Shown: one piece after another, positions 27,401 through 35,664 of the stretch | How positions within the stretch are numbered: position 1 is the stretch's first letter | Layout of the letters: the number at the start of each line of letters is the position of its first letter | NCBI GenBank assembly: GCA_964372095.1 | Contig: CAYJPV010000006.1 | Location: 124,001 to 188,000 of the forward strand | Direction: 5' to 3' | DNA length: 64,000 bases | From: CAYJPV01 sp964372095 | Lineage (GTDB): Bacteria; Acidobacteriota; Vicinamibacteria; Vicinamibacterales; JAKQTR01 | The notes under the pieces: model-generated | What the model was told of the DNA's origin: nothing | The model's input: the letters and a program-made list of their open reading frames with translations, nothing else | The model's database searches: none | Translations under genes and position numbers: made by a program

Positions 27401-27844
27401 TCAAGCGTAGGGGTACAGCTGGCTCTTGAACTTCTCGAGATCCCCGATCAGCTTGTCGTGTTTCTCTTCGTCGTAGATCAGGTAGTCGAGCAGGGTGCGC
27501 TGCACGAAGAACTTGCAGTCGTCGCGCAGCTGCTTGCCGAGGTCGATCACTTCCCGCTCCAGGGCATCATGCGCCTGGAGTTCGTCCCAGATGACGGCCA
27601 GTTCTTCGGGCGTCAGCGACACCGGGGTCGTGGTCATGCTGTCGATGATGAACTGCTGGACGCGGTGGTGCTGGACCGAGTCGTTGCGGATGATCTCCAG
27701 AATCTGCCGGATGAGCGGATTCGGGGTCTTCTCCATCATGTTGCCGGTGTGTTCGATGGCCTGACGCTCGATGGCCTGCCAGCGGCGCAGTGTCTCGACG
27801 AGCTTGGCCGTGCGTTCGGGTCCCTTAGCCGGTGCTTTGTCCAT
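27401..27844 (-). CDS. Ferritin-like four-helix (putative diiron) protein
   Basis: A 147-residue helical protein with ferritin/rubrerythrin-type metal motifs on several helices: ERQAIEHTGNMM, DSVQHHRVQQFI, ALEREVIDLG and LIYDEEKHDKL. These give Glu and His ligands suitable for a diiron site. No rubredoxin domain, no signal peptide. It lies between dsrD and dsrL and should be co-expressed with them. Possible jobs are iron handling for Fe-S and siroheme assembly, or defence against oxygen; neither is shown by the sequence. The motif reading is visual and should be taken as family-level only. Confidence 0.7.
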   Translation of the reverse strand: MDKAPAKGPERTAKLVETLRRWQAIERQAIEHTGNMMEKTPNPLIRQILEIIRNDSVQHHRVQQFIIDSMTTTPVSLTPEELAVIWDELQAHDALEREVIDLGKQLRDDCKFFVQRTLLDYLIYDEEKHDKLIGDLEKFKSQLYPYA

Positions 27845-27872
27845 GATTGTCTCCTGCGAGTTCGGCGGAGCG

Positions 27873-27899
27873 CCGGGGGGGGCGCGGGGCCCCCCCCCG
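27873..27899. repeat. G8/C9 homopolymer hairpin between dsrD and the ferritin-like gene
   Basis: Eight Gs (27875-27882) and nine Cs (27890-27898) can form a very stable stem around a short GC-only loop. It sits in the 61-bp gap between dsrD and the next gene. Such a stem could act in mRNA processing or partial termination; homopolymers of this length are also prone to slippage and sequencing error. Confidence 0.55.
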
Positions 27900-27905
27900 A
27901 CACAC

Positions 27906-28151
27906 TTACTGCTTGTCGGCGTCGGGCGGCAGCGTGATGTAGCTGCCGCCGACGTAGCTGTAGATACAGCGACCCGAATCGATGAGTTCGCGGATCGCCA
28001 GCTTGCAGACGGCCTTGTCGCAGGACGCCTCGCCGAACTGCTCGATCATGGCTTTCGTCAGGTCCATCGCCTTGAGATTCTTCTTCCCGTACGTGGATTT
28101 GACGAGCTGGTACATCGCCTCGGCAACCTGTTCGACTGCGATCTCGCTCAT
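27906..28151 (-). CDS. dsrD: DsrD-like winged-helix protein
   Basis: An 81-residue protein immediately after dsrB, the standard dsrD position. Predicted winged-helix layout with helices LKAMDLTKAMIEQFG and KAVCKLAIRELIDSG, then a beta wing ending YSYVGGSYITLP. DsrD is an allosteric activator of DsrAB sulfite reduction and is regarded as a marker of the reductive pathway. Sequence divergence from Desulfovibrio DsrD is considerable, so the call rests on size, fold pattern and position. Confidence 0.8.
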   Translation of the reverse strand: MSEIAVEQVAEAMYQLVKSTYGKKNLKAMDLTKAMIEQFGEASCDKAVCKLAIRELIDSGRCIYSYVGGSYITLPPDADKQ

Positions 28152-28167
28152 GCGGCCCTCCTCCGGG

Positions 28168-29244
28168 CTACGACTTCAGATGCGCCGAGCGCCGGAACGT
28201 CTCGCCGGCGTGCGTGAAGTCGTCGATATGGTACTTCGTGAACGGAATGCCCGTGAGCTTGAAGAAACGCGGCCAGCCGATACGCTCGATCCACTCGCCC
28301 ATGCGCTCGTGCTTGCGGGCGTGCTTGGCGTAGACGTCGACGAGGTTGACGACGGCGTCGACCACTTCGGTCCAGCGCGGCGGGTTGTTCGGCAGGAACG
28401 GGATCGCCAGCTTCGAGAACATCGGTTCGTGGCGGGCGTTCGACACCTTGCCGCCGACCCAGATCGAGATCCCGTCGGTCTTGGGATTGTTGATCTTCAT
28501 GGCCGGGCAGACGGTGTAGCAGTTGCCGCAATACATGCACTGCTCGTCTTCCACCGTCACCGACGCCTTGCCGTCGACCGTGGCCGGCCGGATGGCGCCG
28601 GTCGGACACGATGAGACCAGCGTCGGCACTTCGCAGATCTTGGGCAGATCGTTGTGGTCGATACGCGGCGGACGCGTGTGCACGCCGAGCACGGCGATGT
28701 CGGAGCAGTGCACGGCGCCGCACATGTTCAGGCAGCACGCGAAGGCCACCCGCAGCTTGGCCGGCAGTTCCATCGACGTGAAGTGGGGAAACAGCGCGTC
28801 CATCAGCGACTTCACCACGCCGGAGGCGTCGGACGCTGCCGAATGGCAGTGCACCCAGCCCTGCGTGTGCACGATGGCGGAAATGGCGTTCCCCGTCCCG
28901 CCGACGGCGTAGCCGAGGGCGTTCAGTTCCGCCTTGAGCGGGGCCACCTTGCTGGCGTCGCTCAGCAGGAACTCCACGTTGTTCCGGCTCGTGAACCGCA
29001 GGTAACCGTCGCAGTACTTGTCGGCCAGGTCCGCGAACAGGCGGATGGTCTGGATGCTCAGCAGGCGCGGCGTGCCTGCCCGCACCGTATAGAGCTTGTC
29101 TCCGGTCTGCCCGACGTGCACCAGCACGCCCGGCTCGGGAATTTCGTGATAGGCCCACTTCCCGTAGTTCGCCTTGATCATTGGCGGCAGGAAGTTCTCG
29201 TAATGAGGCGGCCCGATATCGGTCTTGCGCCCAGCGACTGCCAT
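28168..29244 (-). CDS. dsrB: Dissimilatory sulfite reductase beta subunit
   Basis: A 358-residue subunit of the DsrAB heterotetramer. Siroheme/[4Fe-4S] cysteines in FACCLNMCGAVHCSD and SSCPTGAI; inserted ferredoxin domain with CMYCGNCYTVCPAMKI. Substrate-pocket basic residues sit in YLRFTSRNNVEFLL. Starts 21 bp after dsrA. Together with DsrA and DsrC it reduces sulfite to DsrC-trisulfide, or works in reverse. Confidence 0.97.
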   Translation of the reverse strand: MAVAGRKTDIGPPHYENFLPPMIKANYGKWAYHEIPEPGVLVHVGQTGDKLYTVRAGTPRLLSIQTIRLFADLADKYCDGYLRFTSRNNVEFLLSDASKVAPLKAELNALGYAVGGTGNAISAIVHTQGWVHCHSAASDASGVVKSLMDALFPHFTSMELPAKLRVAFACCLNMCGAVHCSDIAVLGVHTRPPRIDHNDLPKICEVPTLVSSCPTGAIRPATVDGKASVTVEDEQCMYCGNCYTVCPAMKINNPKTDGISIWVGGKVSNARHEPMFSKLAIPFLPNNPPRWTEVVDAVVNLVDVYAKHARKHERMGEWIERIGWPRFFKLTGIPFTKYHIDDFTHAGETFRRSAHLKS

Positions 29245-29265
29245 CGAATCCTCCTTAAGTAACTA

Positions 29266-30459
29266 TCAGGCCTGCGCCCCTTCTACGATTTCTTCATCGA
29301 AGAAGATGTAGGGATTGGCACGCGGATGCGTAATCATCTCGGGAATCGGATCGAGCCCGATCTGCTCCAGGAACTTGCCGAGGCCGATGCGCTGGATGAA
29401 CTCACCTACGCGCTCGCGGTTCTTGCCGTGTTCGCCCCAGAAGTCCCAGATCGCCGTCACCAGTTCCTTGAGATCGTCGTACGGCGGCGTCATGTCGAGG
29501 AACGGCACGAACACCGAGCTAAGCAGCGCGCCACCCACGATGGGGGCCTTGGCGCCAATCAGGATCGTGGCGCCGCGTTCGTTGCCGGGCTTGATAGCCT
29601 TCGGCATGACGTTGATGCAGTGCATGCACTTGACGCACTCGCCCGCGGCAAGGCCCAGGGTCTTGCCGTCCCACGACAGGCAGTCCGCCGGGCACATGTC
29701 GACGATTTCTTTCTCGATATTGGTGCCCTTGGCGGCGTACTCACGCACCGCCGGCTGATCGATCTGGATTTCGTCTTTCCACGTCCCGATGATGGACATG
29801 TCGGCGCGCGCCACCGACGCCACGCAGTCGTTGGGGCAGCCGGCAAACTTCATCTTGAACTTGTACGGGAACGCGGGCCGGTGCAGCTCGTCCTGGTACG
29901 ACTGGGTGATTTCGTGGCACGCCTGCAGCGTGTCGTAGTTGGCCCATTCGCACCGGGCGGGACCCACGCAGCAACTCGGGGTGCGCATGTCCGAACCCGA
30001 ACCACCGAGGTCCCAGCCTTTTTCGGTCAGTTCAGCGAACACCGGCTCGATCGCGGTGGTCTTGCCGCCCAGGAAGATCACGTCGCCCGTCGAACCGTGC
30101 ATGTTGGTGAGGCCCGACCCGTGCCGGTCCCAGATGTCGCACAGGTCGCGCAGCGCCGCGGACGTATAGAACCAGCCGGCCGGCTGGTTCACCCGGAACG
30201 TGTGGAACTCGGCGACGTTGGGGAACTCTGCCGCCAGGTCGTTGTAACGGCCGATGACGCCACCGCCGTACCCCATGACGCCGACCAGCCCGCCGTGTTT
30301 CCAGTGGCCCAGGTTCTCCTCGTACGAGCGTTCGAGCACGCCGAGGAGATCCTCCACCATCGGCCGGCCGGCCTCTTTCTTGATCTCGCGAACGAAGCTG
30401 GGCCAGGGGCCCTTCTCGAGTTCGTCGAGGAGCGGTGTCTCTTTTTTCTTATCGCTCAT
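29266..30459 (-). CDS. dsrA: Dissimilatory sulfite reductase alpha subunit
   Basis: A 397-residue catalytic subunit. The paired cluster/siroheme motif is complete: Cys164-x5-Cys170 in PSCCVGPARCEW and Cys208-x3-Cys212 in FAGCPNDCVASVARAD. Basic substrate residues appear around FHTFRVNQPAGWFY. A ferredoxin domain follows (MCPADCLSW; CVKCMHCINVMP). Starts 18 bp after the YeiH-type gene, so it is the second gene of the P3 transcript. A dsrAB tree would settle bacterial reductive versus oxidative type. Confidence 0.97.
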   Translation of the reverse strand: MSDKKKETPLLDELEKGPWPSFVREIKKEAGRPMVEDLLGVLERSYEENLGHWKHGGLVGVMGYGGGVIGRYNDLAAEFPNVAEFHTFRVNQPAGWFYTSAALRDLCDIWDRHGSGLTNMHGSTGDVIFLGGKTTAIEPVFAELTEKGWDLGGSGSDMRTPSCCVGPARCEWANYDTLQACHEITQSYQDELHRPAFPYKFKMKFAGCPNDCVASVARADMSIIGTWKDEIQIDQPAVREYAAKGTNIEKEIVDMCPADCLSWDGKTLGLAAGECVKCMHCINVMPKAIKPGNERGATILIGAKAPIVGGALLSSVFVPFLDMTPPYDDLKELVTAIWDFWGEHGKNRERVGEFIQRIGLGKFLEQIGLDPIPEMITHPRANPYIFFDEEIVEGAQA

Positions 30460-30477
30460 GTCGACTCCTTGAAGCGG

Positions 30478-32112
30478 CTACAGCTTCGACCAGAAGTTCT
30501 TGAACACCACGGTGGACAAGAAGTAGCCCAGGGGAACGTTGACCAACACGCCAACCGTAAAGGCCCAGAACGGACGCATCCCGAAGGTGGCCAGTTCCGC
30601 GAACCGCGTGGAGAGACCGATGCCGAGGAAGCAGATGACGAAGGCCCACTCGCGCAGTTTCTTGATGGGCGAGATGAGGTCCGGCGTCAGCTTGGACTCG
30701 AACCAGTCGGACTTGAAGCGCAGCTGCTTGAGCGCCGCCAGCTTGTCGGCACGATCCGGGTCGTCGGCAGCAATCGCCGCACGCAGCGCGTCGTGCTCTT
30801 CCAGGGTCATGTGGCCGCGGAAGCTGATCCCGCCGGTCGCCGCGTCATAGCTGAACCGGTCGGCCACTGCGGCCGGCGGCGTGAAGGTGCTGAAGTCCGC
30901 ATCGTATTTGATGGACTCGGCCGAGCTCTTGAACGTGTCGACCTTCTTGGCCTTGCCGACGTAATCCGCCGGCGGCGCGGCCGCAATGAAGCTCATGATG
31001 ATCGACGCCGCGAAGAACCCCAGCACGAACTTCGGGAACCGCTCCCAGATGATGCCGGCGCCGATGCGCTGCGAGGCCCCGCTGCCCTTCTCCCAGTACA
31101 TGACGGACACGATCGACAGCACGAGGCACCAGATGCCGATCCAGATGTCGCGGCCGATGACTTTCATCAGCGTGAACGCGTTGATGGCCGAATCGCCGTA
31201 CTTGTTGGCGATTTCCGCCACGACGGCAAACCCCGCGGCGTCCGCGAACTCGGAGGTGCCAACCCACGCGCCCGCTTCACCCGGCGTCAGCATGGTCGGG
31301 ATCATGGCCTTCGTAACGAACGTCAGCACGAAGATCATGACGATGGCCCAGATCGACACGACGCCGATGCCAATCGCAATGTGATCCTTCTTCGCCTTCA
31401 CCGCGCCGCCCACCGCAATCGAGGCCGACACGCCGCACACGGCGCCGCCGGCGCCCAGCACCGCGCCGAACTGTTTCTCGAGGCCGAACAGCCTGGTGGC
31501 CGCCAGGTAAATCGTCAGCCACGTCGTTACCGAGACGATCGTCGCCTGCAGGAACGCGAAGGGCCCCGCAGTGAAGATCAGCGTCAGGGGCAACGTCGCG
31601 CCCAGCAGCACGATCCCGGTCTTGATGTAGTACTCGGTTCGCAGAGAGGTCTTGAACCATTCGGGCATCTTGATGATGTTCCCGATGATGAGCCCGATCA
31701 GCAGCGCCAGCAGCGGCGCGCCCAGGTCGTACTCCTTCATGACCTTCCAGCCCGCCAGGTACAGCATGGCCATCGAGCCGAGGAACAGGATGATGAATCC
31801 CGGCACGAACTCCGCCACTTTGCGGCCCATGATGGCCATCGACAGCGTGAAGACCACGGCGAACATCAGGAACACGACAACATAACTGCCGATGTTCGTC
31901 CCGAAGTCTTTCACCAGCCCCGCCGTATTGGCCCAGCTTCCGGGCACGACGGCCCACCCCTTGATGCTCGATCCGCCGGCGTATACCGCCAGGGCCACGA
32001 CCACGATGAGCAGACCCAGCCAGACCGCCCACCAGTCTTCTGTCTTCCAGAGTTTCTCGAGCCCGCTTGGGGACTGGCTGGCTACGTTCTTCGAGTCACT
32101 TGCATTCGCCAT
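30478..32112 (-). CDS. YeiH/UPF0324-type membrane transporter (putative sulfate/sulfite exporter)
   Basis: A 544-residue integral membrane protein of the Cons_hypoth698 family, often labelled putative sulfate exporter. Helices include WAVWLGLLIVVVALAVYAGG, YVVVFLMFAVVFTLSMAIMG, LLALLIGLIIGNIIKM and WAFTVGVLVNVPLGYFL; the family core GAVLGAGGAVCGVSASIAVGGAVKAK is strong. A soluble insert of about 100 residues (roughly 400-500) separates the last helices and makes it longer than typical YeiH (about 350). ATG 32112 follows AGGAGGGG; the longer frame to 32202 overlaps promoter P3 and is rejected. As first gene of the dsrAB transcript it probably moves a sulfur oxyanion; direction and substrate are inferred, not shown. 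Confidence 0.82.
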   Translation of the reverse strand: MANASDSKNVASQSPSGLEKLWKTEDWWAVWLGLLIVVVALAVYAGGSSIKGWAVVPGSWANTAGLVKDFGTNIGSYVVVFLMFAVVFTLSMAIMGRKVAEFVPGFIILFLGSMAMLYLAGWKVMKEYDLGAPLLALLIGLIIGNIIKMPEWFKTSLRTEYYIKTGIVLLGATLPLTLIFTAGPFAFLQATIVSVTTWLTIYLAATRLFGLEKQFGAVLGAGGAVCGVSASIAVGGAVKAKKDHIAIGIGVVSIWAIVMIFVLTFVTKAMIPTMLTPGEAGAWVGTSEFADAAGFAVVAEIANKYGDSAINAFTLMKVIGRDIWIGIWCLVLSIVSVMYWEKGSGASQRIGAGIIWERFPKFVLGFFAASIIMSFIAAAPPADYVGKAKKVDTFKSSAESIKYDADFSTFTPPAAVADRFSYDAATGGISFRGHMTLEEHDALRAAIAADDPDRADKLAALKQLRFKSDWFESKLTPDLISPIKKLREWAFVICFLGIGLSTRFAELATFGMRPFWAFTVGVLVNVPLGYFLSTVVFKNFWSKL

Positions 32113-32172
32113 ATCAACCCCTCCTGTCGGAACCCTGGAGGCCTCGGATCCCGTCTTTCCTGACGACACATA

Positions 32173-32188
32173 AGCAACTGACGGGCCA
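32173..32188 (-). promoter_or_regulatory. Putative sigma-54 promoter of the yeiH-dsrAB-dsrC operon (P3)
   Basis: Minus strand TGGCCCGTCAGTTGCT differs from TGGCACG-N4-TTGCW at one base only. GG 32187-32186, ten bases, GC 32175-32174. RNA start expected near 32162, about 50 nt before ATG 32112. Confidence 0.75.
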
Positions 32189-32282
32189 CAATGCCCGCCC
32201 AAGGAAACCTCAGCAAATCCGCAAATACCTGCGGTCTTTGGGGAGCGGCGCTGCCTGGCTCCGGTCCAGGGCTTCGCGGCGC

Positions 32283-32298
32283 GTTACCTATCAGTAAC
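32283..32298. promoter_or_regulatory. Putative activator site for P3
   Basis: GTTACCTATCAGTAAC, a perfect GTTAC-N6-GTAAC dyad, the best of the set. Centre about 104 bp upstream of the P3 GG; it overlaps the last codons of the NrfD-cytochrome gene. Confidence 0.58.
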
Positions 32299-34104
32299 AC
32301 CCTGCGAAACACGCGTGACGGGCCTCACCGTGTCTTCGTGGGGAACCGGTGTGCGGTGACACGTGGCACACCGATGGAGATTGGGCTTGTTGCGTGCCAC
32401 CTGCTTCGCCTCGACCTGGTGACACCCGACGCACAGCTTGTGCGCCGCTGGCCGGAGCCCGGGCGCGGTCGTGGAGGCAAATCGCGGCGCCCACACGCTG
32501 GCCGGCGTGCCTGGGGGATGGCAGGACGCACACGTCCTGGTCACCGGCTCCGACGTCGGACGGCCTTCGTGACACGAGGCGCACGACGCATTCCCCTTCA
32601 GGGCAGCCACGTGGACGTCATGTTTGAATACGCGCGTCGGCAGGTACCGGTCCGCGTGACACTCGGTACACGGCGTGCCGCTGTCGCCAGGCTTGTTGGC
32701 GTGGTGACACACGCCGCAGGCGTCTTTGCCCAGCCGGGCGATGTGGGCGTCGTGGGGGAACTTCACCGTGCCGGCCGGGAACCCCACGAGCAATTCGCCG
32801 CCGCCCCGCGCACGTTCCACCGGCGATGCCTCCACGATCGGCTGCCACGGCGTCATCGTCAAACCGGCGGCCAGCGCCAGCGTGAAGACGAGCGAGTACA
32901 CGCGCCGGCCGGCGTACCCGGCATCCCCCAGCCACACACGAAGCCCGCCCAGACGCGGCAACTGGAAGAGTTGCATCCGTTTCATCGCCGATTCGTGATC
33001 CAGGGCGGACGGATCGACCGGGAAATGTTCTTCGATCCAGAGGAAGACCAGCGTCGCGCCGGCCACGATGCCGAAGCTGACGGCAAACTCCGTCCAGTAC
33101 GGGAAATACGAACTGCCGGTGAAGCCGACGTGGGCGAGGCCCGAGGCGTTGACGCGGTGCAGCAGGAATCCGGCGACACAGGAGGCCGCACCAGTGAACA
33201 TCGGCCCCGGACGGAGGCGCAGGGCCGGCACCGCGAACAGGGCCAGCGGCAGGAGCGTGGACAGGGTCAGTTCCACCAGGAACAGGACGGATTCGCGGCT
33301 GCCGGACAGGGCCAGATCGAGGGAGCCGCGCCAGGCGAGATCGCCCAGCCTGAAGAGCAGCTGGAACGACAGCGCCCAGACGGCGATCTTGGCGAAGCCG
33401 GCAATCATGTCGGTGTGCGGCTTGCGCCTGTACAGCCACGAGACGACGCTGGACTCGACGATGACCATGGCCAGGCCGAGGCAGATGGCCGTCACGAAGA
33501 AGAGTTCCGGCATGTGGGGCGTGTACCAGAGTTCGTGCACGCGGAACGGCATGATCAGGATCAGCGTCCCGAGCGACGACTGGTGCAGGGTCGAGAGCGC
33601 AATCCCGATGACGATGAGCGGCAGCTGCAGGCGCAGCAGGAAACGATAGGCCGTCTGGAACCGCGTCCGCTCGAGGAAGACCGGCAGGAACTCCAGCACC
33701 AGGACCGTCAGGTAGAGCATCACGCACCAGCCGACTTCGAAGAGCGGCGAGCGCGGATTCCAGAAGATGGTCATGTGCCAGATGTTCCAGGGCAGGCCGA
33801 GGTCGTAGAGCAGGCCCACGACGACGGCGGAGTACCCCAGCAGCGCGGTCAGCACGGCAGGCCGCGCCGCGTGGTGGTAGCGGCCGCGCTGGAAGACGTG
33901 GGCGAGGCCGGCCACGACGAACCCTCCGGCCGCCAGCGCCACGCCGCCCATCACGTCGAAGCCGATCCAGAGGCCCCAGGGCGTGGCGTCGGACAAGGCC
34001 GTGGTCGCCCCGAGACCGCGGGTGAACCGCAGGACCGTGATGCCGGCCGCCAGACCCAGCAGCGTCCAGAGCACGGTCTTGAAGACGTGAAGCCGGTCGG
34101 TCAT
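32284..34104 (-). CDS. NrfD/HybB-like membrane protein fused to a hexaheme cytochrome c domain
   Basis: A 606-residue fusion. Residues about 1-385 are an NrfD/HybB-type membrane domain of some ten helices (VLWTLLGLAAGITVLRF; GLWIGFDVMGGVALAAGG; STLHQSSLGTLILIMP). After a last helix (about 422-440) the periplasmic tail holds six CXXCH haem sites: CGVCH, CTECH, CASCH, CASCH, CVGCH and CATCH, with class III cytochrome-like spacing (VKFPHDAH upstream His). In Hmc and DsrMKJOP complexes the NrfD subunit and the cytochrome are separate; here one chain would do both, passing electrons between quinone and periplasmic haems. Last gene of the P4 unit, overlapping the ferredoxin gene by 4 bp. Confidence 0.85.
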   Translation of the reverse strand: MTDRLHVFKTVLWTLLGLAAGITVLRFTRGLGATTALSDATPWGLWIGFDVMGGVALAAGGFVVAGLAHVFQRGRYHHAARPAVLTALLGYSAVVVGLLYDLGLPWNIWHMTIFWNPRSPLFEVGWCVMLYLTVLVLEFLPVFLERTRFQTAYRFLLRLQLPLIVIGIALSTLHQSSLGTLILIMPFRVHELWYTPHMPELFFVTAICLGLAMVIVESSVVSWLYRRKPHTDMIAGFAKIAVWALSFQLLFRLGDLAWRGSLDLALSGSRESVLFLVELTLSTLLPLALFAVPALRLRPGPMFTGAASCVAGFLLHRVNASGLAHVGFTGSSYFPYWTEFAVSFGIVAGATLVFLWIEEHFPVDPSALDHESAMKRMQLFQLPRLGGLRVWLGDAGYAGRRVYSLVFTLALAAGLTMTPWQPIVEASPVERARGGGELLVGFPAGTVKFPHDAHIARLGKDACGVCHHANKPGDSGTPCTECHADRYLPTRVFKHDVHVAALKGNASCASCHEGRPTSEPVTRTCASCHPPGTPASVWAPRFASTTAPGLRPAAHKLCVGCHQVEAKQVARNKPNLHRCATCHRTPVPHEDTVRPVTRVSQGVTDR

Positions 34105-34955
34105 CGCGGAGTTCCTTCGTCGGTGGTTGAGGCCGAGTCGCCCGACTGACGGTCGGGTTGCGTGCCGGTCGGTCCTGACGCATGGCCCGGCGTCCCGCCC
34201 GCCAGGCGCTGGCGGCGCTCGATGATCCAGTAGACCCCGGTCATCAGCACACCCATCCCGATGAACTCGTAGGGCACCTTGCGCAAGGCATCCCAGGTGC
34301 GATCCGGCAACGGCGCGTCACCCATGGCCTTCGCGCCCCGCCAGCCCAGGAAGTCGAGCTCCACGTGAGACACGTACAGCACGGACGTACCGCCCACTTC
34401 GTTGACGCCCCAGATACGGGGCAGGTAGAGATTCGGGCTCGCGTCGATGCGCCGCTGGGCTTCGGTCAGCATGGCGTCGCGCGTCCCGAACACCGTCGCG
34501 TTCTCGGGGCAGGCCGTCACGCAGGCGGGACGCTCGAGCGTGCCATTTTTCAGCTCCTCGTAACACATCACGCACTTGCGGACGGCGGGGCTCACGCTGT
34601 CCCACTCGTAGCGGGGCACGCCAAAGGGGCACGCCATCATGCAGTAGCGGCAGCCCATGCAGAGGCCCTTGTCGTAGATGACCGGCCCTTCCGGCGTCTG
34701 CTTCATGGCCCCGACGGGGCACGCCGACACGCAGGCCGGCTCCAGGCAGTGGCGGCATTGTTTCCGGACGTTGGCGCCGCCTGGCCGCCGCATGATGCTG
34801 GTCCACCGGGTGTCGGTCAGACCATCCTCGGACCCGCCAAGGCGCGGCGGGCCGTCTTCAGCGGGGAACCCGTGGGTGCGCTTGCAGGCGTCGGTACAGG
34901 CCTCGCACCCGATGCAGCGTGTCACGTCGTTCAGGATGCAGGGGTGGGTGATCAT
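34101..34955 (-). CDS. Hmc/DmsB-like iron-sulfur subunit with C-terminal membrane helix
   Basis: A 284-residue ferredoxin-type electron carrier with four [4Fe-4S] sets: CIGCEACTDACKRTH, CRHCLEPACVSACPVG, CMGCRYCMMACPFG and CVMCYEELKNGTLERPAC...C. No signal peptide at the start (MITHPCILNDVTRC), unlike DsrO. A probable membrane helix near 242-258 (EFIGMGVLMTGVYWII) anchors it, as in HmcB. The partner genes are NarI-like, HdrD-like and NrfD-cytochrome, so it should connect the membrane and haem parts. ATG 34955 overlaps the upstream stop by 4 bp; the longer open frame to 35486 is antisense-like and rejected. Confidence 0.85.
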   Translation of the reverse strand: MITHPCILNDVTRCIGCEACTDACKRTHGFPAEDGPPRLGGSEDGLTDTRWTSIMRRPGGANVRKQCRHCLEPACVSACPVGAMKQTPEGPVIYDKGLCMGCRYCMMACPFGVPRYEWDSVSPAVRKCVMCYEELKNGTLERPACVTACPENATVFGTRDAMLTEAQRRIDASPNLYLPRIWGVNEVGGTSVLYVSHVELDFLGWRGAKAMGDAPLPDRTWDALRKVPYEFIGMGVLMTGVYWIIERRQRLAGGTPGHASGPTGTQPDRQSGDSASTTDEGTPR

Positions 34956-35662
34956 ATGCCTTGTCCCTGTTTGCCCAGGCTCGCGCGTACGCGGTCGCCG
35001 GTGCCGGGGGGAAAACGCCAGCCCAGTTCCGTCGAGGCGGGGCTCGTCCAGAAGAGCACGAGGTGCTGCAGTTTCGAGAGCGGCACCAGGACGAAGATGA
35101 GCTCGGCGAGCAGGAGGTGCCCGAGGTACATCAGGCGGGCATCGATGGGGCTGAAACGCGGATGAGCGACGAGCCAGCCTGCGGCGAAGCAGACCAGCAG
35201 CAGGATGGGAAGCCACCAGTCCTGCGCCCGGCTCAGCCGGCGGCGAGCCTGATTGGACACCCTCGCGGAGAGCAGCCAGACAAGCGCCACCAGGGTGACG
35301 ACGGTGAGGGCGTCGGCCACCCAGGCCGGCAGCGACGGCAGCCACACGCCCAGTTCCTGGTGCCAGATGGCCGTGTGCCCGGCGAAAAACAGCGGCACCA
35401 GCAGCACCCCGATATGGAAGAAGATGGACGCCACGCTGTACGGGGCGCGGTCGGGGTCGCTGACCGCGCGCCACGGCCACAACCACCCGAGGCCACGTTT
35501 GATGACGAGGCTCCAGGGCACCACGCGGTCGCCAGCCCGGGACCAGGCCAGGCCGAGTTCGGTCGCCTGCAGCAGGGCGACACGCAGCAGGCCGAGCAGC
35601 ATCAGCAGCAACGACGCGCGGAGCAGGGGGCCGCGTGCGAAGTCGATCAGCACATCCACCAT
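34952..35662 (-). CDS. NarI/DsrM-like membrane subunit (HmcE-like)
   Basis: A 236-residue membrane protein with about five helices (LLRASLLLMLLGLLRVALL; VASIFFHIGVLLVPLFFAGH; ALTVVTLVALVWLL; WWLPILLLVCFAAGWLV; LLLAELIFVLVPLSKLQHL). Histidines in the helices could bind haem b. It follows the HdrD-like gene by 2 bp, the same pairing as HmcE-HmcF and DsrM-DsrK. Probably links quinone to the cytoplasmic HdrD-like subunit. Confidence 0.82.
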   Translation of the reverse strand: MVDVLIDFARGPLLRASLLLMLLGLLRVALLQATELGLAWSRAGDRVVPWSLVIKRGLGWLWPWRAVSDPDRAPYSVASIFFHIGVLLVPLFFAGHTAIWHQELGVWLPSLPAWVADALTVVTLVALVWLLSARVSNQARRRLSRAQDWWLPILLLVCFAAGWLVAHPRFSPIDARLMYLGHLLLAELIFVLVPLSKLQHLVLFWTSPASTELGWRFPPGTGDRVRASLGKQGQGI

Positions 35663-35664
35663 GG

